A stretch of DNA of 19,275 bases from JBJXHB01 sp046160725 (GTDB lineage: Bacteria > Pseudomonadota > Gammaproteobacteria > Burkholderiales > Burkholderiaceae_C). A model generated the notes under the pieces. It searched no databases. It had not been told where the DNA came from and worked only from the letters and a program-made list of their open reading frames with translations. Where the stretch lies: contig JBJXHB010000301.1 in NCBI GenBank assembly GCA_046160725.1, forward strand, positions 1 through 19,275, written 5' to 3'. Positions 7,683-14,655 of this stretch are shown one piece after another. The translations under genes were made by a program, and so were the position numbers. Positions within the stretch are counted from its first letter, which is position 1. Each line of letters begins with the position of its first letter.

Positions 7683-9299
7683 ATGACGCCTACTGCCCAC
7701 CTCGATACCTTTGCACGGGACCGGCTGCCGCCGGCGGACCAATGGCCGGACTTCGTGTTTGACGGCCCGGCGTTGCAGTTTCCGCCGCGGCTGAACGCCG
7801 TCGCCCGGCTGCTGGACGAGCCGGTCGCGGCGGGCGGTGGCGGGCGCACCTGCCTGGTCGGCGCAGACGGCCGCAGCTGGACCTACGCCCAGGCGCAAGC
7901 CGACGTCAATCGCATCGCCCGGGTGCTGGTGGACGACCTGGGACTGGTCAGCGGCAACCGGGTGCTCTTGCGCGGTGCGAACTCGCCCATGCTGGCGCTG
8001 TGCTGGCTGGCCGTGGTCAAGTCCGGTGGCATCGCGGTGGGCACGATGCCGTTGCTGCGCTCCCGCGAGCTGGCGCCGATCATCGACAAGGCGCAGATCA
8101 CCCATGCGCTGTGCGACGCCCGTCTGCGCGAGGAGCTGGACCTGGCCCGGTCGGACGCACCCATGCTGGCAAGGGTGCTGCACTTCAACGGTCCGGCCGA
8201 GGACACGCTCGAGGCGCGCATGGCGGCGCAGCCGGCAAGCTTTGATGCGGTGGACACCGCGGCCGACGATGTCTGCCTGCTGGCCTTCACCTCGGGCACG
8301 ACCGGCCAGCCCAAGGCCACCATGCACTTCCATCGCGACCTCATGGCCGCTTGTGCCTGCTTCCCACCGCATGTGCTGAAGGCTCATGCCGACGATAGGT
8401 TCATCGGCAGTCCGCCGCTGGCCTTCACCTTTGGTCTTGGTGCGCTGCTGCTGTTCCCGATGTCGCTCGGCGCTGCTGCGATCCTTGTCGAGCGCGCCTC
8501 GCCGGATGCGCTGCCGGCGGCCATTGCGCAGCACCGGGCCACGGTCTGCGTCACCGCGCCGACGTCCTACCGTGCGATGGCCGGCCAGTTGGCAGGCCAC
8601 GACCTGTCCAGCCTGCGCAAGTGCGTCTCGGCGGGCGAGGCGCTGCCGGCGGCCACGCGCGACCTTTGGCGTCAGGCCAGCGGCATCGAGATCATCGACG
8701 GCATCGGCTCGACCGAGCTGTTCCACATCTTCATCTCGGCCACCGAGGAGCGCGCGCGGGGCGGCGCCACCGGCTATGCGGTGCCCGGTTACCAGGCCTG
8801 CATCTTGGATGACGACGGCCGCCCGCTCGGGCCGGGGCAGGTCGGACGCCTGGCCATCAAAGGTCCGACCGGCTGCCGCTATATGGACGACCTGCGGCAG
8901 GCCGCCTATGTGCAGGGCGGCTGGAACCTCACCGGCGACGCCTATCTGCTGGACCACGACGGGCAGTTCGTCTACCAGGCGCGCACCGACGACATGATCA
9001 TTTCCGGCGGCTACAACATTGCCGGCCCGGAGGTGGAGTCGGCCTTGCTGCTGCATCCGGCCGTGGCCGAGTGCGGCGTGGTCGCCGCCGCCGATACCGA
9101 GCGTGGGCACGTGGTGCAGGCCCATGTCGTGTTGCGCGCCGGCCACGAGGCGGGCGATGCCATGGCGCGGGAGCTGCAGGACTTCGTCAAGCGCACCATC
9201 GCGCCCTACAAATACCCGCGCTCGGTCGTCTTTGCCATAGCCTTGCCGCGCACCGAAACCGGCAAGCTGCAGCGCTTCAAGCTGCGCCAGAAGGCCTGA
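7683..9299 (+). CDS. benzoate-CoA ligase family, probable 2-aminobenzoate (anthranilate)-CoA ligase (AbmG-like)
   Basis: This is an ANL-superfamily acyl-CoA synthetase that would activate an aromatic acid with ATP and CoA. The P-loop TSGTTGQPK spans residues 203-211. The A5 motif DGIGSTE ends at 345. Asp419 (TGD), Arg434 (ARTDDM) and the catalytic Lys528 (TETGKLQ) are all present. GSTELFHIF and APYKYPRSVVF are typical of the benzoate-CoA ligase group. The N-terminal half (WPDF, PRLN, WLAVVKSGGIAVGTMPLLR) looks more like 2-aminobenzoate-CoA ligases than BadA/BclA. Location opposite kynA also favours anthranilate as substrate. I chose the ATG at 7683 (538 residues). An upstream TTG at 7635 lies between the predicted promoter boxes and could not be transcribed from that promoter. 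The RidA-like gene starts 22 bp downstream. Substrate specificity is inference. Confidence 0.82.
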   Translation: MTPTAHLDTFARDRLPPADQWPDFVFDGPALQFPPRLNAVARLLDEPVAAGGGGRTCLVGADGRSWTYAQAQADVNRIARVLVDDLGLVSGNRVLLRGANSPMLALCWLAVVKSGGIAVGTMPLLRSRELAPIIDKAQITHALCDARLREELDLARSDAPMLARVLHFNGPAEDTLEARMAAQPASFDAVDTAADDVCLLAFTSGTTGQPKATMHFHRDLMAACACFPPHVLKAHADDRFIGSPPLAFTFGLGALLLFPMSLGAAAILVERASPDALPAAIAQHRATVCVTAPTSYRAMAGQLAGHDLSSLRKCVSAGEALPAATRDLWRQASGIEIIDGIGSTELFHIFISATEERARGGATGYAVPGYQACILDDDGRPLGPGQVGRLAIKGPTGCRYMDDLRQAAYVQGGWNLTGDAYLLDHDGQFVYQARTDDMIISGGYNIAGPEVESALLLHPAVAECGVVAAADTERGHVVQAHVVLRAGHEAGDAMARELQDFVKRTIAPYKYPRSVVFAIALPRTETGKLQRFKLRQKA

Positions 9300-9310
9300 A
9301 CCGGCCACAA

Positions 9311-9315
9311 GGGAG
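9311..9315 (+). promoter_or_regulatory. ribosome binding site of the RidA-like gene
   Basis: GGGAG lies six bases before the ATG at 9322. It supports that start, although the in-frame GTG immediately before it (9319) cannot be excluded. Confidence 0.5.
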
Positions 9316-9321
9316 ACCGTG

Positions 9322-9720
9322 ATGACGCATCAGGTGCTGCAGCCGGCCGGCTGGACCATGCCAAAGGGCTATGCCAACGGCATCGCCGCCCACGGCCGGA
9401 CCATCCATGTCGCCGGACAGATCGGCTGGAACGCGCAGTGCCAGTTCGAGTCAGACGACTTCGCCGCGCAGGCGCGCCAGGCGCTGGCCAATGTCGTGGC
9501 GGTGCTGGCGGAGGCCGGCGCCACGCCGGCCCACATCGTGCGCATGACCTGGTACGTTACCGACAAGCGCGAGTACATGGCGGCAGGGCGGGCGGTGGGT
9601 GCCGCCTTCCGCGAGCTGATCGGCCACTACGCCATCGCGATGACGGCGGTGCAGGTGACGGCGCTGATGGAAGACCGCGCGAAAGTCGAGATCGAGGTGA
9701 CGGCGGTGCTGCCAGGGTAG
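9322..9720 (+). CDS. RidA/YjgF/UK114-family protein lacking the canonical arginine
   Basis: This is a small (132-residue) cytoplasmic protein of the YjgF/RidA fold, normally a trimer. Typical RidA hydrolyses reactive enamine/imine intermediates. Family features visible are GRTIHVAGQIGW (25-36), FAAQARQALANVVAVLAEAGA (47-67), the IVRMTWYVTD strand (72-81) and the ending KVEIEVTAVLPG. In archetypal RidA the substrate-binding arginine lies in a PARS/PART motif. The matching stretch here, HYAIAMTAVQV (102-112), has no arginine; Met107 appears to sit at that place. It is therefore likely one of the divergent Rid subfamilies, with another or lost activity. It follows the CoA ligase by 22 bp and probably shares its transcript, which suggests a role in aminobenzoate metabolism. 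That role is inferred from context. Confidence 0.85.
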   Translation: MTHQVLQPAGWTMPKGYANGIAAHGRTIHVAGQIGWNAQCQFESDDFAAQARQALANVVAVLAEAGATPAHIVRMTWYVTDKREYMAAGRAVGAAFRELIGHYAIAMTAVQVTALMEDRAKVEIEVTAVLPG

Positions 9721-9753
9721 CCCGCAGCTTGCCGCCGGCACTGGCGCGTGGCG

Positions 9754-10665
9754 CTAGCCGATGCGCCCGAGCAGCAGGTACTCCATGAGTGCCTTCTGCA
9801 CGTGCATCCGGTTTTCCGCCTCTTCGAAGACAGCAGATTGGGGCCCATCGATCACGTCTGCGGAGACCTCCTCGCCGCGGTGGGCCGGCAGGCAGTGCAT
9901 GAATAGTGCATCCGGCTGGGCCAGCGACATCATCTGCGTGTCCACGCACCAGTCGGCGGAGGCCGTCTTGCGCGCGGCGTTCTCGGCCTCGTAGCCCATG
10001 CTGGTCCAGACGTCGGTGGTCACCAGGTGCGCGCCCTCGCAGGCCGCGAAGGGGCTCTTGAAGATCTTCAGACAGCGCGTGTCACGGATACCGGCCGCGG
10101 CAGCATCCAGCTCATAGCCGCTGGGCGTGCTGATGTGCAGCGTGAAACCCAGCAGCTCTGCGGCCTGGGCCCAGGTGTTGGCCATGTTGTTGCCGTCGCC
10201 GACCCAGGCCACCACCTTGCCAGCAATGGCGCCGCGCTGCTCGATATAGGTATACACGTCGGCCAGGATCTGGCACGGGTGGAACTCGTTTGTCAGGCCG
10301 TTGATCACCGGTACCCGGGAATGCGCGGCAAAGCGATCGAGCTTGTCCTGCGCATAGGTGCGGATCATGACCAGGTCGACCATGCGGCTGATGACCCGGG
10401 CGGAGTCCTCGATCGACTCGTCGCGGCCGAGCTGGCTGTCGCCGGTGGTCAGGTGGACCACCGACCCGCCCATCTGGTACATGCCGGCCTCGAAGCTGAC
10501 CCTGGTGCGAGTGCTGGCCTTCTCGAAGATCATCGCCAGCGTGCGGTCGGTCAGCGGCTGGTATTTTTCGTAGTTCTTGAACCGGCTCTTGATGATGCGC
10601 GTGCGGTCGAAGAGATAGGCGTACTCCTCACTGCGCAAGTCCTTGAACTGCAGGTAGTGCTTCAT
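9754..10665 (-). CDS. argF: ornithine carbamoyltransferase ArgF
   Basis: This is a cytoplasmic trimeric enzyme that makes citrulline from ornithine and carbamoyl phosphate in arginine synthesis. The carbamoyl phosphate motif STRTR is at residues 51-55. HPCQ is at 129-132, and DGNNMANTW follows at about 157-165. The ornithine-site motif HCLPAHRGEE is at 257-266. The length of 303 residues is usual. I chose the ATG at 10665 because family members commonly begin MKHYLQF. The alternative ATG at 10686 would add seven residues and overlap the argD stop in a 4-bp ATGA, which suggests translational coupling. Neither start has a clear ribosome binding site. The gene is convergent with the RidA-like gene, 33 bp away. 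Confidence 0.96.
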   Translation of the reverse strand: MKHYLQFKDLRSEEYAYLFDRTRIIKSRFKNYEKYQPLTDRTLAMIFEKASTRTRVSFEAGMYQMGGSVVHLTTGDSQLGRDESIEDSARVISRMVDLVMIRTYAQDKLDRFAAHSRVPVINGLTNEFHPCQILADVYTYIEQRGAIAGKVVAWVGDGNNMANTWAQAAELLGFTLHISTPSGYELDAAAAGIRDTRCLKIFKSPFAACEGAHLVTTDVWTSMGYEAENAARKTASADWCVDTQMMSLAQPDALFMHCLPAHRGEEVSADVIDGPQSAVFEEAENRMHVQKALMEYLLLGRIG

Positions 10666-10682
10666 GAGCGATGGTCCGGGTT

Positions 10683-11864
10683 TCATGTCGGCTCGGCCAG
10701 GAAGCCGAGGATCAGCGGTACCAGCCGGGCCACGATCTCGTCAACGTCGGACGGGCTGACGATCAACGGCGGCAGCAGACGCACCACGCTGTCAGCGGTG
10801 ACGCTGATCAGCAGGCCCGCCTGCGCCGCGCGCCCGAGCAACACGCCGCATGGGCGGTCCAGCGCAATGCCCATCATCAGCCCCTGGCCACGGATCTCAA
10901 GCACGCCGGGGGCAGCTCCCAGCCCCGCGCGCATGCCGGCGTGCAGCCGGTCGCCCATGGCAGCGGCATGGGCCAGCAGGCCATCCTCGCGCATGATGCG
11001 CAGGGTCTCGATGCCGGCGCGCATGGCCAGCGGGTTGCCGCCGAAAGTGGTGCCATGGTTGCCTGGACCGAGCACGTCCTTGGCGCGCGGCCCGGCCACG
11101 ACCGCGCCGATGGGCACGCCCGAGGCCAAGCCTTTCGCCAGCGGCATCACGTCCGGCCGGATGTCGGCCCATTGGTGGGCGAACCACTTGCCGGTGCGGC
11201 CGATGCCGCACTGCACCTCGTCCAGCATCAGCAACCAATCATGCTGGTCGCACAGCCGGCGCAGGCCCTGCAGGATGTCGATTCGGGTCGGGTTGATGCC
11301 ACCTTCGCCCTGAATGGTCTCCAGAAAGACGGCCACGATGTCGGGGTTGGCACGCGCGGCGGCCTCCACCGCCTGCAGGTCGTTCAGCGGCAGGCGGATG
11401 AAGCCGGTCATCAGCGGCTCGAAACCCTTCTGCACCTTGGGGTTGCCGGTGGCCGACAGCGTGGCGATCGACCGGCCATGAAAGGCGGCCTCATAGACGA
11501 TGATCTTGGGCTCGGCAATGCCGCGGTCATGGCCGAACTTGCGGGCGATCTTCAACGCAGCCTCGTTGGCTTCCAGTCCGCTGTTGCAGAAAAACGCTGC
11601 GTCCAGCCCGGACAGCTCGCACAGGGTCGCCGCCAGCGACTCCTGCATCGGCATCTGGTAGTAGTTGGAGCAATGGATCAGCTTGGACACCTGGTCCTGC
11701 AGCGCGGGCACCAGCTTCGGGTGGGCATGGCCGAGGGTGTTGACGGCGATGCCGGCCAGCGCGTCCAGATACTCTCGACCCTCGGTGTCCCACACGCGGC
11801 AACCGCGGCCATGCGACAGCGCAAAGGGCAGTCGGCCGTAGGTGTTCATCACATGCGAGGTCAT
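10683..11864 (-). CDS. argD: acetylornithine aminotransferase ArgD
   Basis: This is a PLP-dependent class III aminotransferase acting at the N-acetylornithine step of arginine synthesis and possibly also in lysine synthesis. Motifs include FFCNSGLEANEAALK (91-105, PLP phosphate and substrate region), YEAAFHGR (124-131), ETIQGEGG (182-189) and LMLDEVQCGIGRTG (212-225, Asp215 contacting the PLP ring nitrogen). The Schiff-base Lys244 lies in PLAKGLASG. Its 393 residues match the family. The start at 11864 has GGAG six bases upstream. The gene ends where argF begins, so the two form an arginine operon. The leader between 11865 and about 11931 carries a terminator-like hairpin followed by five T residues, described separately. 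Confidence 0.95.
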   Translation of the reverse strand: MTSHVMNTYGRLPFALSHGRGCRVWDTEGREYLDALAGIAVNTLGHAHPKLVPALQDQVSKLIHCSNYYQMPMQESLAATLCELSGLDAAFFCNSGLEANEAALKIARKFGHDRGIAEPKIIVYEAAFHGRSIATLSATGNPKVQKGFEPLMTGFIRLPLNDLQAVEAAARANPDIVAVFLETIQGEGGINPTRIDILQGLRRLCDQHDWLLMLDEVQCGIGRTGKWFAHQWADIRPDVMPLAKGLASGVPIGAVVAGPRAKDVLGPGNHGTTFGGNPLAMRAGIETLRIMREDGLLAHAAAMGDRLHAGMRAGLGAAPGVLEIRGQGLMMGIALDRPCGVLLGRAAQAGLLISVTADSVVRLLPPLIVSPSDVDEIVARLVPLILGFLAEPT

Positions 11865-11893
11865 CGAGGGCTCCGGGTGTCAGGCGACCAATG

Positions 11894-11935
11894 AAAAAGG
11901 CCGGCAGCGCTATCGCTCACGCTGTCGACCGCCGG
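11894..11935 (-). terminator. hairpin plus T run in the argD leader, possible attenuator
   Basis: On the minus strand, CAGCG (11924-11920) pairs with CGCTG (11909-11905). GGCGG upstream and CCGGCC downstream extend the stem through bulges. TTTTT (11898-11894) follows directly. An alternative stem AGCG-ATAG-CGCT within the loop region uses the same 3' arm, so two structures compete. The element lies between the argD -10 box and the argD ATG. It could be a transcription attenuator, or simply a short intrinsic terminator. The stem is interrupted, so confidence is limited. Confidence 0.35.
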
Positions 11936-11937
11936 AA

Positions 11938-11943
11938 ATTCTA
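11938..11943 (-). promoter_or_regulatory. -10 box candidate for argD-argF
   Basis: The minus strand reads TAGAAT, a 5/6 match to the -10 consensus, about 75 bases before the argD ATG. I see no good -35 hexamer at the usual distance, so activator help or a different start is possible. Confidence 0.35.
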
Positions 11944-12127
11944 AGGCGACCCTGAGCGGGCCCGGCCGGGCGCTCAAGTGTTGCCCCTGACGGCCGATAC
12001 CGTGGCGTCGCAGCCCTGGCGGCGGGCCACCGCCGCGCACAACGGTATCCGGACCATGCTGGCCGTCGCCACGCCTACCCACGGCACAATGCCCTTGCCG
12101 GCGTCACCGACGCTGGCGCGCATTTCC

Positions 12128-12508
12128 ATGCCGGCCCTGCAGGGTGCGCTGATTCCGGTGTTCGACCTGTCCGCCCTCATGCCCGCTCTGAAGCCGCGCG
12201 AGTTCTACATCAAGGGCACCACCCGCGCGGGCAAGTCGTTCCGGCCGAGCGACTGGGCAGAGCGGCTGGCTGGCGCACTGTCCAGCTTCCGCCCAGGTGG
12301 CGCTGCGGCCGCCCGCATCGGCTATTCCCCGTACTGCTATCCCAGTCTGATCGAGGGCGAGAAGTGCGTCATCGTCAACGAGGGCCTGCGCGGCATCGAG
12401 CCGATGGCCTGGGACTTTGCGATGAGTTTTGCGCGCGACAACGACCTGCAGGTGTTCGAGTTCTGCAAGCTGCCCGAGGGCGGCGCACCGGCTGGCGACA
12501 CGGACTAG
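12128..12508 (+). CDS. DUF3579-family protein, function unknown
   Basis: This is a conserved betaproteobacterial protein of unknown function. The recognisable core runs from KPREFYIKGTT through FRPSDWAERLAG, FRPGG, GYSPYC, CVIVNEGLRGIEPMAWDF and FARDNDLQVFE, which is the DUF3579 pattern. Counted from this start, the core covers about residues 22-115 of 126. The start is uncertain. In-frame ATGs exist at 12056, 12128 and 12179, and a GTG at 11978; none has a clear ribosome binding site. I took 12128 as the compromise nearest the family's usual length. It is divergent from argD and convergent with rpsT, an arrangement I recall from related genomes. I see no clear promoter in the 263 bp between argD and this start. 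A role in arginine metabolism is not supported by any motif. Confidence 0.8.
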   Translation: MPALQGALIPVFDLSALMPALKPREFYIKGTTRAGKSFRPSDWAERLAGALSSFRPGGAAAARIGYSPYCYPSLIEGEKCVIVNEGLRGIEPMAWDFAMSFARDNDLQVFEFCKLPEGGAPAGDTD

Positions 12509-12513
12509 AAGCG

Positions 12514-12604
12514 ATCAGGGTCTGCCTGGCAGGCCCTGATGAAACGACCAGGGCCTGCAGTGCAGGCCCTGATGAAACGACAAGGGCCTGCAATGCAGGC
12601 CCTG
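12514..12604. repeat. three tandem 33-bp units, each a long hairpin, between DUF3579 and rpsT
   Basis: Three units start at 12516, 12549 and 12582, an exact 33-bp period. Each unit is a palindrome followed by the connector ATGAAACGAC, which is complete after units 1 and 2. Hairpin 1 (12514-12540) has a 12-bp stem with one T-G wobble and a 3-base loop. Hairpin 2 (12549-12571) is a 23-base perfect palindrome around one central base, with arm CAGGGCCTGCA. Hairpin 3 (12583-12603) has 10-bp arms. The array lies 3' of both convergent genes. Read toward the DUF3579 side (the rpsT direction), each hairpin is followed by a T-rich TGTCGTTTCATC-like stretch, so it is more terminator-like for rpsT. It is not a CRISPR array, because the connectors are identical and only 10 bp long. 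Confidence 0.9.
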
Positions 12605-12628
12605 AAGGGATCGGCGGCGGGCGCCGGA

Positions 12629-12925
12629 TCAGGCGGCCAGGCCCTTGATCTGGGCCGACAGCCGGCTCTTGTGGCGAGCCGCCTTGTTCTTGTGGAAGAT
12701 GCCCTTGTCGGCCACCGAGTCGATGACCGCCTGGGCGGTCTTGAGCAGCGACGCGGCCTGGTCCTTGTCACCGCCGGCAATCGCCTTCTTGACGTTCTTC
12801 ACCACGGTGCGGAACTTCGACCGCAGGCCCGTGTTGTGGGCATTGAGCTTGACATCCTGGCGAGCGCGCTTGCGCCCCGATGCGAGGCGGACGGTCTTTT
12901 TCTTGGCTTTGGATGCGGTGGCCAT
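12629..12925 (-). CDS. rpsT: 30S ribosomal protein S20
   Basis: This is primary 16S rRNA-binding protein S20 of the small ribosomal subunit. Its 98 residues are very basic and mostly helical. Recognisable blocks are the start MATASKAKKK, SGRKRARQDVKLNAHN, RSKFRTVVKNVKKAI, a middle DKDQAASLLKTAQAVIDSVADKGIFHKNKAARHKSRL and the ending LSAQIKGLAA. S20 usually starts near MAN(S/T)xxAKKR, so the ATG at 12925 is right; the frame continues upstream without homology. An extended -10 promoter is seen about 40 bases upstream. The gene is divergent from murJ and ends 25 bp from the tandem hairpin array. Confidence 0.97.
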   Translation of the reverse strand: MATASKAKKKTVRLASGRKRARQDVKLNAHNTGLRSKFRTVVKNVKKAIAGGDKDQAASLLKTAQAVIDSVADKGIFHKNKAARHKSRLSAQIKGLAA

Positions 12926-12964
12926 GACGTGCGGTGAGGGTGCGTGACAGATGCGAAGCCGGCG

Positions 12965-12973
12965 AGTATAGCA
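12965..12973 (-). promoter_or_regulatory. rpsT extended -10 promoter
   Basis: The minus strand reads TGCTATACT, an extended -10 element (TGn followed by TATACT, 5/6 to consensus) about 40 bases before the rpsT ATG. No convincing -35 box lies 16-18 bases upstream, which fits an extended -10 promoter. Confidence 0.55.
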
Positions 12974-13029
12974 CTCGTACCCCAGCCCGACGGGGCCCGA
13001 AGGCTCGGGGGCTATCATGACCGGGACCC

Positions 13030-14586
13030 ATGAACCTGCTCAAGGCCGCCTCCACCGTCTCGGCCCTGACCCTGGCCTCCCGCGTGACGGGCCTGGTGCG
13101 GGAGCAGATGGGTGCCGCCTTGTTCGGCGCCTCGGCGTCGATGGACGCCTTCCAGGTCGCGTTCCGGATTCCGAACATGCTGCGCCGGCTGTTCGCCGAG
13201 GGTGCCTTTGCCCAGGCCTTTGTGCCGGTGTTGTCGGCCAGCCGCCAGGCCGATGGCGACGAGGCGACCCGTACGTTGATCGATGCCGTGGCAACGGTCC
13301 TGCTGTGGGCCCTGCTGGCCACATCGGCGGTCGGCGTCATCGCGGCGCCGGTCATCGTCTGGATGATGGGCGGCGGGCTGGCCGCGTTCGACGACAGCGT
13401 GCGCATGACGCGCTGGATGTTTCCCTATATCGCCTGCATGTCGCTGGTGGCGCTGGCGGCCGGCGTCCTGAACACCTGGCGGCGTTTTGCCGTGCCGGCA
13501 GCCACGCCGGTGCTGCTCAATCTGTCGGTGATTGCGGTGGCCTGGTGGGGTGCACCCTGGCTTGAAGCCCAAGGCTGGCCCGGCATCTATGCCATGGCGG
13601 CGGGCGTCATGCTGGGTGGCGTGCTCCAACTGGCGGTCCAACTGCCCGCGCTGCGCGCGATCGGCATGTCGCCGCGACTCGGCCTGACGCCGGGGCGGCT
13701 GCGTGCGGCCTACGGCCATCCCGGCGTCCATCGGATCCTGCGCCAGATGGCACCGGCACTGCTGGGTGTGTCGGTGGCCCAGATCTCGTTGCTGATCAAC
13801 ACACAGATCGCGTCGCACCAAGGCGTGGGTGCGGTGTCCTGGCTGACGTTTGCCGACCGGCTCATGGAGTTCCCGACGGCCCTGCTCGGGGTGGCCCTGG
13901 GCGTGGTCCTGCTGCCCCAGCTGTCGGCGGCGGGCACACGGCAGGACCCGCAGGCCTTTTCCGACATGCTGGACTGGGGCCTGAGGCTGGTGGTGATGCT
14001 GGCGCTGCCGTGTGCGGTGGCGCTGTTGCTGTTTCCGCAGCCACTCGTGGCGGTGCTCTATCACTACGGGGCGTTCAGCGCCCATGATGTGGCCCAGACG
14101 GTGCTGGCGCTGCGCGGCTATGGCGTCGGCCTGCTGGGCCTGGTCGCGATCAAGGTGCTGGCGCCGGGCTACTACGCCCGGCAGGACACGCGCACGCCGG
14201 TCAAGGTGGCGGTGGTGGTGCTGGCCGCGACGCAGCTACTGAACCTGGTGCTGGTGCCGCAACTGGGCCATGCCGGATTGGCGTTGTCGATCGGCATCGG
14301 CGCGTGGATCAATGCCGGCTGGCTCCTGGCCGGGTTGCTGCGCAGCGGTGTATATCGGCCGGGGGCTGGCTGGGGCGTGTTCGCGTTGCGGGTCATCATG
14401 GCCTGTGTCGTCCTGGGCCTGGGCCTGTTTGGGGCGCTGACGGCCGTGGACTGGATCGCGCTGCGTCAACAGCCCTGGCAACGGGTCGCATGGATGGCTG
14501 GTTCTCTTGCGGGCGTGGCCGTAGCCTACTTCGGGACGCTGAAGCTGTCCGGGTTGAAGCTGCAGGACTTCTCCCGGCGCGGTTGA
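13030..14586 (+). CDS. murJ: lipid II flippase MurJ (MviN)
   Basis: This is an integral inner-membrane protein of the MOP exporter superfamily that moves lipid II across the membrane for peptidoglycan synthesis. Its 518 residues hold many hydrophobic segments, consistent with 14 helices. Residues reported essential in E. coli MurJ sit at identical positions here: Arg18 (ASRV), Arg24 (LVRE), Asp39 (SMDAF) and Arg52 (LRRLFAEGAFAQAF). A later conserved arginine occurs in FADRLMEFP (Arg277). The start MNLLKAAS is the family norm. The gene is divergent from rpsT with about 100 bp between starts. It opens a run of six plus-strand genes. Confidence 0.96.
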   Translation: MNLLKAASTVSALTLASRVTGLVREQMGAALFGASASMDAFQVAFRIPNMLRRLFAEGAFAQAFVPVLSASRQADGDEATRTLIDAVATVLLWALLATSAVGVIAAPVIVWMMGGGLAAFDDSVRMTRWMFPYIACMSLVALAAGVLNTWRRFAVPAATPVLLNLSVIAVAWWGAPWLEAQGWPGIYAMAAGVMLGGVLQLAVQLPALRAIGMSPRLGLTPGRLRAAYGHPGVHRILRQMAPALLGVSVAQISLLINTQIASHQGVGAVSWLTFADRLMEFPTALLGVALGVVLLPQLSAAGTRQDPQAFSDMLDWGLRLVVMLALPCAVALLLFPQPLVAVLYHYGAFSAHDVAQTVLALRGYGVGLLGLVAIKVLAPGYYARQDTRTPVKVAVVVLAATQLLNLVLVPQLGHAGLALSIGIGAWINAGWLLAGLLRSGVYRPGAGWGVFALRVIMACVVLGLGLFGALTAVDWIALRQQPWQRVAWMAGSLAGVAVAYFGTLKLSGLKLQDFSRRG

Positions 14587-14655
14587 GGACCGCCACAGAC
14601 CTGGGACGGGTGATGCCCGAGGGCGGCACCCTGTTGATGCGCCTACACTGACGGC

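Noticed and set aside
10027..11894. Long plus-strand open frames across argF and argD
   Set aside because: They are antisense to two genes with complete enzyme motifs, and their translations show no domain.
11861..12082. A 73-codon minus-strand frame upstream of argD
   Set aside because: It has no ribosome binding site, Gly/Arg-rich composition, and overlaps the argD leader with its promoter-like and hairpin elements.
12514..12604. CRISPR-like repeat array
   Set aside because: The units are hairpins with an identical 10-bp connector and no unique spacers, only three copies, and no cas genes nearby.
13013..13018. TATCAT hexamer just before murJ as a -10 box
   Set aside because: There is no supporting -35 box. 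It would place the transcription start only a few bases from the ATG, so chance is a sufficient explanation.
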